Shown one piece after another: positions 34,004-42,872 of a stretch of DNA of 64,000 nt (positions within the stretch are counted from its first letter, which is position 1; every line of letters starts with the position of its first letter). The notes beneath the pieces were generated by a model. The model saw only the letters and a list, made by a program, of their open reading frames with translations, made no database searches and was not told the origin of the DNA. The stretch comes from SHZI01 sp031409515 (GTDB lineage Bacteria; Pseudomonadota; Gammaproteobacteria; Steroidobacterales; GCA-2729495). Made by a program: the position numbers and the translations under genes. Location of the stretch: positions 62,001 to 126,000 of the forward strand of contig JANNXJ010000016.1 in NCBI GenBank assembly GCA_031409515.1, read 5' to 3'.

Positions 34004-34915
34004 CTACTCCTCGACGAGATACTCGATGGCGAGGGGTGTGCCGCGCGCAGCGACTCTTCCCATGCTGATCACGCCACTGCCGGTCAGGGCCATGCTGTCG
34101 CGACGCACGTAGAGTTCTTCGCCTGCATCCTGCTGGACAAACGTTCCGTTGGTACTCTCATCGACGAGAACGAAGCGATTTCGTGCGGCGTCAATTCGTG
34201 CATGAACGCGAGAAATCAGGTTGCCCTTGATGACCACGTCATTCTCATCAGCTCGCCCCATCGTAATCATCACCTTGCCGTTCTGACCCACTACGAGCTC
34301 CTCTCCGCGGAACCTCAGGCGAAGCCTGGTAGCCGGCGTCGGTGGGCGGGCAGAAGGATCAATTGACGGCAACATGTTTGTCGCTTCTTCCGGCTGCCAG
34401 AGCACCTCGAAGACTGCTACCTCGTCGGACTGACCCTTGGGCGTAGCCACATCGATCTGCCGGACCAGAGCCTTCCACTGGGGCGTCAGCTGCTCCACCA
34501 GTGTGCTGGTCGTCAGAATCTGGCCCGCCTTGGCCTGCGAGGTCATGCGGTTCGCCGTATGCACGGCGGCGCCGAAGATGTCGCGATCCTCGGTCACCAC
34601 GGGGCCGAAATGGCAGCCGATGCGAATGGACACGTGGGAGTCGTCGGCTTCAATACGGATCGTGTTGGTGATGCGCTGCTGCATCTGATTGCCCGCATTC
34701 AGCGCGTCATCGGCCGACGGGAAGGTAGACATCACCTCGTCGCCCATCGTCTTGATCACCGTGCCCCCGTAGTGCTCGGTCGCCTGCTTCATCACAGCCA
34801 GGCACTGCTGCACGGTCGCCCGGGCCCGGTCATCCCCCAGCACCTCATAAAGGTGGGTACTTCCGACTACATCGGCAAACAGAATGGCGAGTGTTTTTTC
34901 GGAGCCCTCGGTCAC
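34004..34915 (-). CDS. Class III nucleotide cyclase with C-terminal FHA domain
   Basis: A 303-residue soluble protein. Residues about 8-170 are a class III cyclase homology domain: LAILFADVVGSTHLYEVLGDD holds the first metal Asp, TVIKTMGDEVMSTF the second, with the base-selecting Lys, and IRIGCHFGPVV follows. The usual transition-state Asn and Arg segment reads TANRM. Residues about 210-290 are an FHA domain with MGRADENDVVI, SRVHA and STNGTFV, a phosphothreonine reader. It may make cyclic AMP or act as a sensor. It is the last gene behind the methyltransferase, 73 bases away. Confidence 0.85.
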   Translation of the reverse strand: MTEGSEKTLAILFADVVGSTHLYEVLGDDRARATVQQCLAVMKQATEHYGGTVIKTMGDEVMSTFPSADDALNAGNQMQQRITNTIRIEADDSHVSIRIGCHFGPVVTEDRDIFGAAVHTANRMTSQAKAGQILTTSTLVEQLTPQWKALVRQIDVATPKGQSDEVAVFEVLWQPEEATNMLPSIDPSARPPTPATRLRLRFRGEELVVGQNGKVMITMGRADENDVVIKGNLISRVHARIDAARNRFVLVDESTNGTFVQQDAGEELYVRRDSMALTGSGVISMGRVAARGTPLAIEYLVEE

Positions 34916-34988
34916 ACGTCACCGGTCCGCAATATGTTAAACAGGGACTTAGTATGCCACGGCCAGCCGAAGCAATCCCCGGGTATCG

Positions 34989-35807
34989 TTAGCGTTCGGC
35001 GATCAGGTAGGCGACCCAGCCCGCGTCCGCCTCACCGCGGGTTTCCGGCGTGAATACGCCATTCCCACGCCCGTCCTTGCCGGTCCCTTCCCACCATACC
35101 GTCACGCGACTAAAGCCCGCCTCGGTCAGGAGCTCCTGAAGCTCAGGCAAGGTCCACAGCCGCCAGTCGTAGGTAAAGGCTTTCTCGATCTTTGAGCCGT
35201 CGGGAAACCTGAAGTCGATGTGGCACAGGATGTCACTGGTCACCGGGTAATACTTCTCCTGGTGCCAGACGTAGGTAAAGCCCTTGCACTTCGTGGTTTC
35301 GCGCAGCTCCTTGTAAGCCTCGTAACCACCATAGGCGTCCAGAAAGAATATACCGTCGGATTCGAGTGCCTCCCGCACCCGCCGAAAGTAACGCAGCATC
35401 GTCGGGCGGGTCTTGAAAACCCAGTAGCTGAAGTTGAAGGCTCCAACGACATCCACCAGATCAGTCTTCACGCGAGCCACATCACCCCGAAGGAACTGAA
35501 CACGCTCCTGCTGGGACTCCTTCAGGCGGGAAAAATGCCGCTCGTGCCCCCAGGCCAGCACCTCCGGATCCAGATCCACGCCAATCGCGCGTCTCCTCGG
35601 CCCGCCACGGACCCACTCGCAGGCAATTGCTCCGGTCCCACAGAAGTCTTCCCGCAGACTCTGCGGCGCCCTGCCCCGGATCTTGCGAAAGGTATCCACA
35701 ATGTATTCACACTCCGCGTCGGGAGTCTGCACTGCAGCCTCATAGGTCTCGTGTAAATCCGCCAGTTGCGCCATCGTCGGTTTGCGCGGCATACCGCCAT
35801 CAGCCAT
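34989..35807 (-). CDS. Class I SAM-dependent methyltransferase
   Basis: A 272-residue protein with the Rossmann-fold methyltransferase pattern: REDFCGTGAIACEWV (motif I, about 56-70), GVDLDPEVLAWG (acidic end of strand 2) and a post-motif region VVGAFNFSYWVF. The C-terminal part has KAFTYDWRLWTLPELQELLTEAGF and VWWEGTGKDGRG. Whether it modifies a small molecule, protein or nucleic acid cannot be read. The ATG at 35807 has GGGAG nine bases upstream and overlaps the dusA end by eight bases, so it is translationally coupled to DusA; a tRNA-related role is conceivable but unsupported. Confidence 0.8.
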   Translation of the reverse strand: MADGGMPRKPTMAQLADLHETYEAAVQTPDAECEYIVDTFRKIRGRAPQSLREDFCGTGAIACEWVRGGPRRRAIGVDLDPEVLAWGHERHFSRLKESQQERVQFLRGDVARVKTDLVDVVGAFNFSYWVFKTRPTMLRYFRRVREALESDGIFFLDAYGGYEAYKELRETTKCKGFTYVWHQEKYYPVTSDILCHIDFRFPDGSKIEKAFTYDWRLWTLPELQELLTEAGFSRVTVWWEGTGKDGRGNGVFTPETRGEADAGWVAYLIAER

Positions 35808-36843
35808 TGGTCACGACTCCCTTTGAAAAAGACTTTTCGCCAACCTCGTCCAGTGCGGACAGCAAGATGTCCGGACCCGCATCCGGCCGGGCTGAACCCA
35901 GCGTAATGGCTCGCCGCCAGCTCCTGGCTCCGGGCTGGCCATGATACAGACCCAGCAGGTGTCGACTGATGTGGTGCAGGCGCGTCCCCGACCGACACTC
36001 GCGCCTGGCGTAGTCCACCATTCCCGAGACGACGGCAGCCCGGCTGCGGGGCTCAACCCGCCCACCAGCCGCCAGAAAGGTGTCGTCCAGCTCCGTCAGC
36101 CACCAGGGATCAGCATAGGCCTTGCGCCCGATCATCACCCCATCGAGTCCAGCCGCAAGATGCTGCCGGACCCCATCCGCAGAATCGATTCCACCGTTGA
36201 TGATGAGCCGCAGATCGGGAAAATCCTGGCGCAACTGGTAAACGACGTCATAGCGAAGCGGTGGTACTGTGCGATTCTCTTTCGGTGACAGCCCGGAGAG
36301 GTAGGCCTTCCTGGCATGGAGAATAAAGGTCCTGCAACCTGCCGCAGAAACCGCGCCAACAAAGTCCCGGACAAAGCCGTAATCGTCCCGGTCATCCAGG
36401 CCTATCCTGGTCTTTACCGTCACCGGAACAGAGGTAACCGCCTGCATCGCCACGACACACTCGCCAACAAGGTCAGGCGACTTCATGAGACAGGCTCCGA
36501 ATGCCCCATCCGAGACTCGCTCGCTGGGGCATCCGGCGTTCAGATTGATCTCATCGTAGCCATAGTCGGCAGCTCGCTTCGCGGCTGCGGCCAGCAGGGC
36601 CGGATCACTGCCCCCCAACTGGACTGCGACTGGTTCCTCGGAGGGATCGAAGCGCAGCAGCCGGTCCGTTGACCCGCGAACGATCGCCGCGGCAGTCAGC
36701 ATCTCGGTATAGAGACGCACTCGCGGCGAGAGCAGCCGCATGAAATAGCGGCAGTGCCGATCGGTGCAGTCCATCATGGGCGCCACCGACACGCGCCACT
36801 CTCCAGCCGGCATGGCCACGGTCTGCGTATCGCTATCGTTCAT
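35800..36843 (-). CDS. dusA: tRNA-dihydrouridine(20/20a) synthase DusA
   Basis: A 347-residue flavoenzyme that reduces uridine 20 and 20a in the D-loop of tRNA. The FMN barrel start is VAPMMDCTDRHCRYFMRL; NLNAGCPSERV carries the catalytic Cys (about 105), and VMIGRKAYADPWWL is the C-terminal FMN phosphate site. The DRHCR variant of the first motif identifies the DusA subgroup. It overlaps the formylglutamate amidohydrolase gene by four bases (ATGA) and the methyltransferase gene by eight. Confidence 0.95.
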   Translation of the reverse strand: MNDSDTQTVAMPAGEWRVSVAPMMDCTDRHCRYFMRLLSPRVRLYTEMLTAAAIVRGSTDRLLRFDPSEEPVAVQLGGSDPALLAAAAKRAADYGYDEINLNAGCPSERVSDGAFGACLMKSPDLVGECVVAMQAVTSVPVTVKTRIGLDDRDDYGFVRDFVGAVSAAGCRTFILHARKAYLSGLSPKENRTVPPLRYDVVYQLRQDFPDLRLIINGGIDSADGVRQHLAAGLDGVMIGRKAYADPWWLTELDDTFLAAGGRVEPRSRAAVVSGMVDYARRECRSGTRLHHISRHLLGLYHGQPGARSWRRAITLGSARPDAGPDILLSALDEVGEKSFSKGVVTNG

Positions 36844-37652
36844 GGAATGGCGTCGGGAGGAATAGACCCTGGCGGGCTCGACTCAGGGAGCACAGAAGCC
36901 AGTATGGGGCGCAGGGCTTTACTGAGCAACGTCGCCCAGTGAGTAACTCCCTGAAGCGTCAGCAACAGATCCTGCCGTACCTCTATCGAGACGTGGGGCA
37001 AGCCCCGGCTCTCCGCATGGGCATCGATGGTGTATCCCGCCGGATGACGCCCGGAATAGGGCTCGTTGTCGCCTACCCTTAACGCTGCGTCAGACCGCAG
37101 GGTCTCAAGCAGCGGGCCGGCTATCCGCGCATCCGTATCCCACAGAACACCAACATGCCAGGGACGGGAAACGCCGTTCAGGGAAGGAGTAAAGCTGTGA
37201 ATGGCCAAGAGGGCGGGCAATGCCGCCAGTCTCGAGAGGCCTCCCGCCACCGCAGCATGGTAAGGCCAGTAAAGCGCAGCAGTCCGGACGTTGCGCTGGT
37301 CGTCGCTGAGCCGCTGATTGCCGGGTATGACCACCCCGTCGCTGATTGCGGGAAAGGCTGACGGATCGGTGAGATGGCGGTTGCAATCCACGACAAGCCG
37401 GGAATAACCAGACAGGACGGCGGGCACCTGCATGAGCGCTGCAAGCTTGCGCGTGAGGACAGCGGCGCCGATGTCAACTGCAATATGTCCGTCCAGACCT
37501 GCCGGCGAAAGGCCAAGGTTTCCCAGAAACAATGGCACCCGGGAACTGGCATGGTCGCAGGCCAGCAGGGCCGGATACGCAATGTCTTCGGGCCAGCATT
37601 CCTCAAATGCCGGCGGCTCCAGGGGACTGAGCAGGGAATCAGACGTGGACAT
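36840..37652 (-). CDS. N-formylglutamate amidohydrolase family protein
   Basis: A 270-residue protein with ACDHASSRVPLF and HIAVDIGAAVL near the N-terminus, NRHLTDPSAFP, and a C-terminal VSIEVRQDLL segment, the pattern of the formylglutamate amidohydrolase (HutG-like) family of zinc-dependent hydrolases. HutG removes formate from formylglutamate in histidine breakdown, but no other hut gene is nearby, so the substrate here may differ. The ATG at 37652 is favoured over a GTG two codons earlier. It is the first gene of a four-gene minus-strand run ending with the cyclase-FHA gene. Confidence 0.87.
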   Translation of the reverse strand: MSTSDSLLSPLEPPAFEECWPEDIAYPALLACDHASSRVPLFLGNLGLSPAGLDGHIAVDIGAAVLTRKLAALMQVPAVLSGYSRLVVDCNRHLTDPSAFPAISDGVVIPGNQRLSDDQRNVRTAALYWPYHAAVAGGLSRLAALPALLAIHSFTPSLNGVSRPWHVGVLWDTDARIAGPLLETLRSDAALRVGDNEPYSGRHPAGYTIDAHAESRGLPHVSIEVRQDLLLTLQGVTHWATLLSKALRPILASVLPESSPPGSIPPDAIP

Positions 37653-37738
37653 GCTCACAGGAACGACAGCTTCTCCGCCGCGGAGCGCGTGTTTTACCCT
37701 AGACTTGAACTCTGAACAACGGAGAGGAAACGGACACC

Positions 37739-38749
37739 ATGGTGGAAAGGGGCTCTAACCAGGGCAAGGTACTGGTCACTGGTGGCGCGGGGTACATTGG
37801 CAGTCACGTTGTGCGGCAGCTTGCAGAAGCCGGCGAAGACATCATGGTACTGGACAACCTCACCACGGGCTTCCGGTCGGCAGTCACCCAGGGCACTCTG
37901 GTCGTGGGGGATACAGGCGACCGAGCTGTCGTCCGTCAGCTTCTCGCAGAACATAAAGTCAGCGCGATCCTGCATTTCGCTGCGCACACCATTGTTCCGG
38001 AATCGGTGAGCAACCCGCTGAAGTACTACGGCAACAACACCTGCTCGACCCGCAACCTTATCGAGTGTGCGGTAGAGGCTGGCACAAAGCAGTTCATCTT
38101 CTCCTCCACTGCCGCTGTCTACGGCATGCCCCCGGGCGGGGTCGCCGCCGAAGACAGTCCGACGGTACCGATCAATCCCTACGGGACCTCGAAACTCATG
38201 AGCGAGTGGATGCTGCGGGACGCCAGCCACGCCTACGGACTGGACTATGTGGCCCTGCGGTACTTCAACGTCGCCGGCGCTGATCCGGGCGGAAGGATAG
38301 GCCAGTCGACACGGCACGCGACGCTGCTGACCAAGGTGGCCTGCGAAGCTGCCGTGGGCAAGCGCCCCCACGTCTCCATCTTTGGCACGGACTATGCGAC
38401 TCCGGACGGCACTGGGGTCCGCGACTACATTCACGTGGAAGACCTCGCCAGCGCTCATCTGAACGCGCTTACCTACCTGCGCCAGGGCGGCACATCGACC
38501 ACGCTCAACTGCGGGTATGGCCACGGCTACAGCGTGCGTGAGGTACTTGCAGCCGTTGACCGCGCCAACGGCAATCCGGTGGTGCGGCGGGAGGAGCCCA
38601 GACGGGCCGGGGATCCGCCCATACTGATCGCGACAGCAGACAAGATTCGGCGGGTACTGGGGTGGCAGCCGCGACATGACGACCTCGACTTCATCGTCCA
38701 GACCGCACTGCACTGGGAACGTAAGCTGCAACAGCAGCCGGCCGTCTAG
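37739..38749 (+). CDS. galE: UDP-glucose 4-epimerase
   Basis: A 336-residue short-chain dehydrogenase-type epimerase. The NAD site TGGAGYIGSH (about 14-23), the catalytic YGTSK (Tyr148, Lys152) and the Ser/Thr of FSSTAAVYG (about 121-129) are present. It interconverts UDP-glucose and UDP-galactose for LPS and polysaccharide. GAGAGG stands upstream of the ATG as ribosome site. It faces the TonB receptor gene across a short gap of eight bases. It could supply sugar nucleotide for the EPS locus that begins about 4 kb away. Confidence 0.93.
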   Translation: MVERGSNQGKVLVTGGAGYIGSHVVRQLAEAGEDIMVLDNLTTGFRSAVTQGTLVVGDTGDRAVVRQLLAEHKVSAILHFAAHTIVPESVSNPLKYYGNNTCSTRNLIECAVEAGTKQFIFSSTAAVYGMPPGGVAAEDSPTVPINPYGTSKLMSEWMLRDASHAYGLDYVALRYFNVAGADPGGRIGQSTRHATLLTKVACEAAVGKRPHVSIFGTDYATPDGTGVRDYIHVEDLASAHLNALTYLRQGGTSTTLNCGYGHGYSVREVLAAVDRANGNPVVRREEPRRAGDPPILIATADKIRRVLGWQPRHDDLDFIVQTALHWERKLQQQPAV

Positions 38750-38757
38750 GGGCGCCG

Positions 38758-41448
38758 CTACTTCTCCGCGGCGCCGAAGCGGACCCGGCCTGTGATGCCG
38801 TAAGTCCGCAGCTGCGGGTGGGAGACGGTGTAGCGGAACGGGAAGAAGTCTTCCGAAACTGAAGACGGCGGGTTCTGCTGGTAAACGTCGTGGGTGTTCG
38901 TGAAGAACACGTCGCGATACGCCGCGATGGGGGCGTCATCGTTGAAGACGTTTCGACCCCAGAGCTCGATGGTGTAACGGCTGGATTCCACGCCCAGGCG
39001 CAGGTTGGTATAGCTGTGACCGGGCAGGTAGCTCTGGTTGTCGTTACCCACGTAGACCTTGCTCTGGTAGCTGATGTCCGTCCCGGCGAACAGGTTCCAG
39101 CCGGAACTGATGTCCGTGTTGAAGGCAAGGCTGAAACTGCCCTGCCACTCCGGCTGGCGCAGCATGGTGTTGCCGGCGATGGAGCCGGACGCTGCCTGGC
39201 AGGCCGTCTCGGCGGCGCTACCGGTTACGGTCTGGCCCTGACAGTCCGACGGGCGGAAGCTCGGGAAGGTCACAAAGCTGCCCTGCCGGGCGCCGTCGTC
39301 CCAGGTGGCGTCGGTGTGGGAACCCGACAGCCGCATGCGCCACTGGTCGCTGATCTGGTAAGTGGCATCGATTTCCCAGCCGATGACGGTGGCGTCACCG
39401 ACGTTCCTGTTGAAAGACTCCGGCTGCGTATATTCCGCCTCCGAAACCGGGTCCTTCTCGAACACCTCCGGCACGACGATATCATCCCAGTTGAAGCGAT
39501 ACAGGCTCACGTCCAGCACCAGCCGGCCGTCAGCCGACGTGCCTTTCATGCCGATCTCGGCGGCAACTATCGTCTCGTTGTCGAAGGGCAGGACCGTGAT
39601 CGCGTCGCCACCCGCGATCGTCTCCCCCGCTTCCGTCGTGACCGGTTTTGTCGTGACCGCCTCGATATCGAAGCCCCCTGACTTCTCACCCTTGGCCAGC
39701 GACGTATAGAGCATCGAGTTGTCCGAGACTTTGAACTTCAGGCCCACCCGGCCCGTAAGGGCGTCGAAAGTGTCCTTGGCGGTGCAGGGCTGATCGGACT
39801 CGATGACCGGCGCCGGCTCGGTACACTGCACGCTGGAGTCGAACTGGCTGGAGGCCAGGTTTACCTCGTCCCAGGCATAGCCGGTGACATCCTTGTCTTC
39901 CTCGCCGTAGCGGATCTGTGCGTCGAACGTGAGTCGCTCGGTGATGTCGAATTCGCCCGACGCGAAGACCGACCAGGAACTGGTGTCACGCTCCTCGACA
40001 GGGCGCTGGAGGGGGTCCAGGTCACCGCCCGGCCGGAACCAGGGCCGGAAGGCGCCATCGCCGATCGAAATCCCGGGACCGACGAAGGGCCCGAAGGGCT
40101 GGTTGAGCCCAGGCGCCGGAGCCGTGGCTTCAACGCCACCGTCACCGTCGTCCGCTTGCACATCGTAGAAGTAGGCCCCCACAGAGTAGCGCAGCCGCTG
40201 GTCCTGCAGACTAGTGAAGCGCAACTCCTGGCTGATTTCCTCGGTGGTGTCCTCCCACTCGATCTGCAGGAGGCCAGTCTCGAGGAACGCCCGCGGGACG
40301 GGGCCGGGGCAAATGCCGCCGGGACCGTTCGTGCAGAAGACAAAGGGCAGGAGGTCACCGACGTTGCGGTTGCCATCCACTAAGGCAGACTGTTTCGTGT
40401 CCGAGTAGCCCGTCAGGGAGGTGATCGTTCCGAAACCAAGATCCCAGTCAATCGTCAGGTGCGCGCGCACGAGCTCGCGGTTTTCCCCCGTGGCCCCGGC
40501 GATTTTGCGAATGCTCTCGTCGGCAAGCGCGTCGGCCGATGCAAGGGCCGACGGCGTGCCTATCGACCGCAACTGGGACGCCTGCTGGTCCAGCGTCAGC
40601 AAGCTGCCGCAGACATTCAACCGGCGCGAAACGGCCAAGTTGTTGTCGATACGGTCTTCGCAGTTCGCCGCAAGGGCGGTCGTGGCGGCGTCATCAATAT
40701 CGTCGTTCGAATAGTAGACGGAGCCAATAACGGACAGGGTCTCGGCCGGCTGCCAGTGCAGGCTGCCCTGCGTGCTGCGGTACGTGTAACCGCCGATGTC
40801 CTGGCCCCCGAGGGGGTTCCCGTAGGAGCCATCGAAACTGTCATAGAGGGTGGCGATTCTTCCCCGCAGGCTGTCGCCGAGCAGTGGGCCACTCACGGAA
40901 AACTGGCCGCCCTGGCGGCCGTCATTGCCGTAGGTCACATCCCCCTTGGCTTCAAACACCTCGGACGGCAGCTTGGTGATGTAGTTGATGGCGCCGCTGA
41001 ACGCGTTTCGTCCGTAGAGCGCACTCTGGGGGCCCTTCACGACCTCAATCCGCTCAAGGTCGAGCTGGCTGAAGTTGAGACCTTCACGGCCGGAGACGTA
41101 GACGCCGTCGACAAAGATGGCGGCGTTGTTCTCGCCAAAGATGTCAGTTGGCGCGACTCCGCGTATCACGGGAACCGACAGGAACTCGCCCTGGGCATTG
41201 AAGAACGACAGGCCCGGTGTCAGCTCGGCGATGTCGTAGAGGTTCCGAATGCCCGCCTGCTCGATAAAGCCGGAGGTGAAGGCGGTGATGGCCACCGGAA
41301 CCTCGAGGAGCGCCTCTTCCTTCTTCCGGCTCGTCACCAGGATCTCGGTGATCTCATCGGCTGCCAGGTTGCCATTGCCTGTGACGGCAAGCGCCGCCAG
41401 CGTCACGCCCGTCGTCAGCAGACGCCGGTATCCCGCAGGGATCAGCAT
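38758..41448 (-). CDS. TonB-dependent outer membrane receptor
   Basis: An 896-residue receptor. The ATG at 41448 is chosen since it starts a signal peptide (MLIPAGYRRLLTTGVTLAAL to NLAAD) and a G-rich ribosome site lies upstream. EITEILVTSRK is a TonB-box-like segment; the plug follows (VPVAITAFTSGFIEQAG, VIRGVAP, VDGVYV, VEVVKGPQSALYGRNAFSGAIN variants), then a 22-strand barrel. Four stretches have close pairs of cysteines in loop regions, likely disulfides. The ligand cannot be predicted. It is 138 bases behind the beta-propeller gene on the same strand. Confidence 0.93.
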   Translation of the reverse strand: MLIPAGYRRLLTTGVTLAALAVTGNGNLAADEITEILVTSRKKEEALLEVPVAITAFTSGFIEQAGIRNLYDIAELTPGLSFFNAQGEFLSVPVIRGVAPTDIFGENNAAIFVDGVYVSGREGLNFSQLDLERIEVVKGPQSALYGRNAFSGAINYITKLPSEVFEAKGDVTYGNDGRQGGQFSVSGPLLGDSLRGRIATLYDSFDGSYGNPLGGQDIGGYTYRSTQGSLHWQPAETLSVIGSVYYSNDDIDDAATTALAANCEDRIDNNLAVSRRLNVCGSLLTLDQQASQLRSIGTPSALASADALADESIRKIAGATGENRELVRAHLTIDWDLGFGTITSLTGYSDTKQSALVDGNRNVGDLLPFVFCTNGPGGICPGPVPRAFLETGLLQIEWEDTTEEISQELRFTSLQDQRLRYSVGAYFYDVQADDGDGGVEATAPAPGLNQPFGPFVGPGISIGDGAFRPWFRPGGDLDPLQRPVEERDTSSWSVFASGEFDITERLTFDAQIRYGEEDKDVTGYAWDEVNLASSQFDSSVQCTEPAPVIESDQPCTAKDTFDALTGRVGLKFKVSDNSMLYTSLAKGEKSGGFDIEAVTTKPVTTEAGETIAGGDAITVLPFDNETIVAAEIGMKGTSADGRLVLDVSLYRFNWDDIVVPEVFEKDPVSEAEYTQPESFNRNVGDATVIGWEIDATYQISDQWRMRLSGSHTDATWDDGARQGSFVTFPSFRPSDCQGQTVTGSAAETACQAASGSIAGNTMLRQPEWQGSFSLAFNTDISSGWNLFAGTDISYQSKVYVGNDNQSYLPGHSYTNLRLGVESSRYTIELWGRNVFNDDAPIAAYRDVFFTNTHDVYQQNPPSSVSEDFFPFRYTVSHPQLRTYGITGRVRFGAAEK

Positions 41449-41586
41449 GGTATTCCCCCCAATTGACGGACCAGCCCCCCGGCCGGTCCCCTGTTCGATC
41501 ATACCCATTCATCGTGTCTGGCACCTTGCCCTACAGGATGGCCGCAAGCCGAACGTGCCTGCTGGCTGAGTGCTCACGGCGGTTAC

Positions 41587-42711
41587 CTACTTTTCGGCGG
41601 GCAGCTTCCAGCCGGCCGGGGCCTCGGCCGTGGGCGGCACGCCCTTGTAGTTCTCGGGACCGATGTTCAGCGACGAGATGTCCATCACATGCGTGTACAG
41701 GTCGGACATGAAGCGCTGGCCCGCGCTGCGGGTGAAGAGCAGCTTCTTGCCGTCCGGCGAGATTGCAGGGAAGCCATCGAACGCCGGGGCCCAGGTCAGC
41801 CGGCGGGGCTCGCCGCCGGCGAGATCACCCAGGTACACGTCCCAGTTGTTGCCCTCACCGATGCGCACGTAGGCAAAGTGGCGGCCATCGGGTGCCGGGA
41901 ACGGCGCCCAGTTCATGTCGCTGGTGAAGGTGCGGGGCTGCACGTTGGCGCCGTCGATGTTCATCGTGAAGATCGTCATGGGCGTCTGGTTGCGCTGGCC
42001 GGTCTCCGCGCGGATACGCTTCAGCTCGGCGGTCACGCTGTGCTGCCAGGCGCGGTAGATGATGGTCTTGTTGTCCGGCAGGAAATAGGGCGCGCCTTCC
42101 TGCCAGTCCGGCGTGAAGGTGAGCTGCTTCTCGGCGGTGCCGTCGGACCTCATGATCCAGACGTCCATGTTGCCCTTGATCTGGCGGCCGAAGACGATCC
42201 ACTTGCCGTCCGGGGAGACGGTGACTTCCGCCTCGTAGTACTTGTTGTTGGTCAGGCGCTTGATGTCCCCGCCCTTGAGGTCGGAGGTATACAGCTCCGC
42301 CCCCTGGGGATACTCGCTGTCGTCGGACCAGTTGCCCACGGGCATGTCCATGTTGTCCCGGGTGGACGTCCAGACGATGCGTTTCATGTCCGGGAAGAAC
42401 CAGGAGCAGGCGTCCTGGCCGCGGTCGTTTACGCGCCAGGCCTCCGAGCCGTCGTCCTTGAAGATCCAGGTGAGCGCGCCGCCGGCAGACTTCGCGTCCT
42501 TCGCCCGCAGGGCCTTGGGGTCCTGGGTCTGGGCGATGATGTGGATATTGTCCGGCGCGTAGTAGGCCTCGGCGGTTTCCGGCACGTTCGGAATCTTGCG
42601 ATACGGCAGCTCGCGGGAGGCCCATTCCGCGTCCGCCGCCAGGATGGATCCGCCATAACCCGCCAAGAGCAGCGTGAAGATCGAGGTGACGAACAGCGTA
42701 AAGCGTCGCAT
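41587..42711 (-). CDS. Secreted beta-propeller (TolB-like PD40 repeat) protein
   Basis: A 374-residue protein with a signal peptide (MRRFTLFVTSIFTLLLAG to ILAAD). It contains repeated PD40/WD-like blades with the S-P-DG-K pattern, for example VTVSPDGKWIVFGRQ (about 155-169), APDGRHFAYVRI and ISPDGKKLLFTRS near the C-terminus. Such propellers bind proteins or sugars in the periplasm; TolB is the best-known relative, but no Pal, TolA or TolQR gene is near. It is encoded just upstream of the TonB receptor on the same strand and may serve with it. Confidence 0.8.
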   Translation of the reverse strand: MRRFTLFVTSIFTLLLAGYGGSILAADAEWASRELPYRKIPNVPETAEAYYAPDNIHIIAQTQDPKALRAKDAKSAGGALTWIFKDDGSEAWRVNDRGQDACSWFFPDMKRIVWTSTRDNMDMPVGNWSDDSEYPQGAELYTSDLKGGDIKRLTNNKYYEAEVTVSPDGKWIVFGRQIKGNMDVWIMRSDGTAEKQLTFTPDWQEGAPYFLPDNKTIIYRAWQHSVTAELKRIRAETGQRNQTPMTIFTMNIDGANVQPRTFTSDMNWAPFPAPDGRHFAYVRIGEGNNWDVYLGDLAGGEPRRLTWAPAFDGFPAISPDGKKLLFTRSAGQRFMSDLYTHVMDISSLNIGPENYKGVPPTAEAPAGWKLPAEK

Positions 42712-42872
42712 TCTTCTTTCCCCCTGGCGTTGCGCCTGGCCGGATCATAGCGCATGGCTCTACTCCGAAGGAGCCGATTGACGCCATTGATGGCTACCAG
42801 GCCGTCCACTGGCCTATCGATGTCGCTGGCCTGATACCGGTTACCGATCGGCATTTATTGGGGTTGCAGGCA

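Noticed and set aside
37694..38731. A 345-codon minus-strand frame over galE
   Set aside because: galE has full motifs and a ribosome site; the antisense frame has none.
41689..42750. A 353-codon plus-strand frame opposite the beta-propeller gene
   Set aside because: The propeller gene has a signal peptide and repeats; the other frame is a repetitive mirror product.
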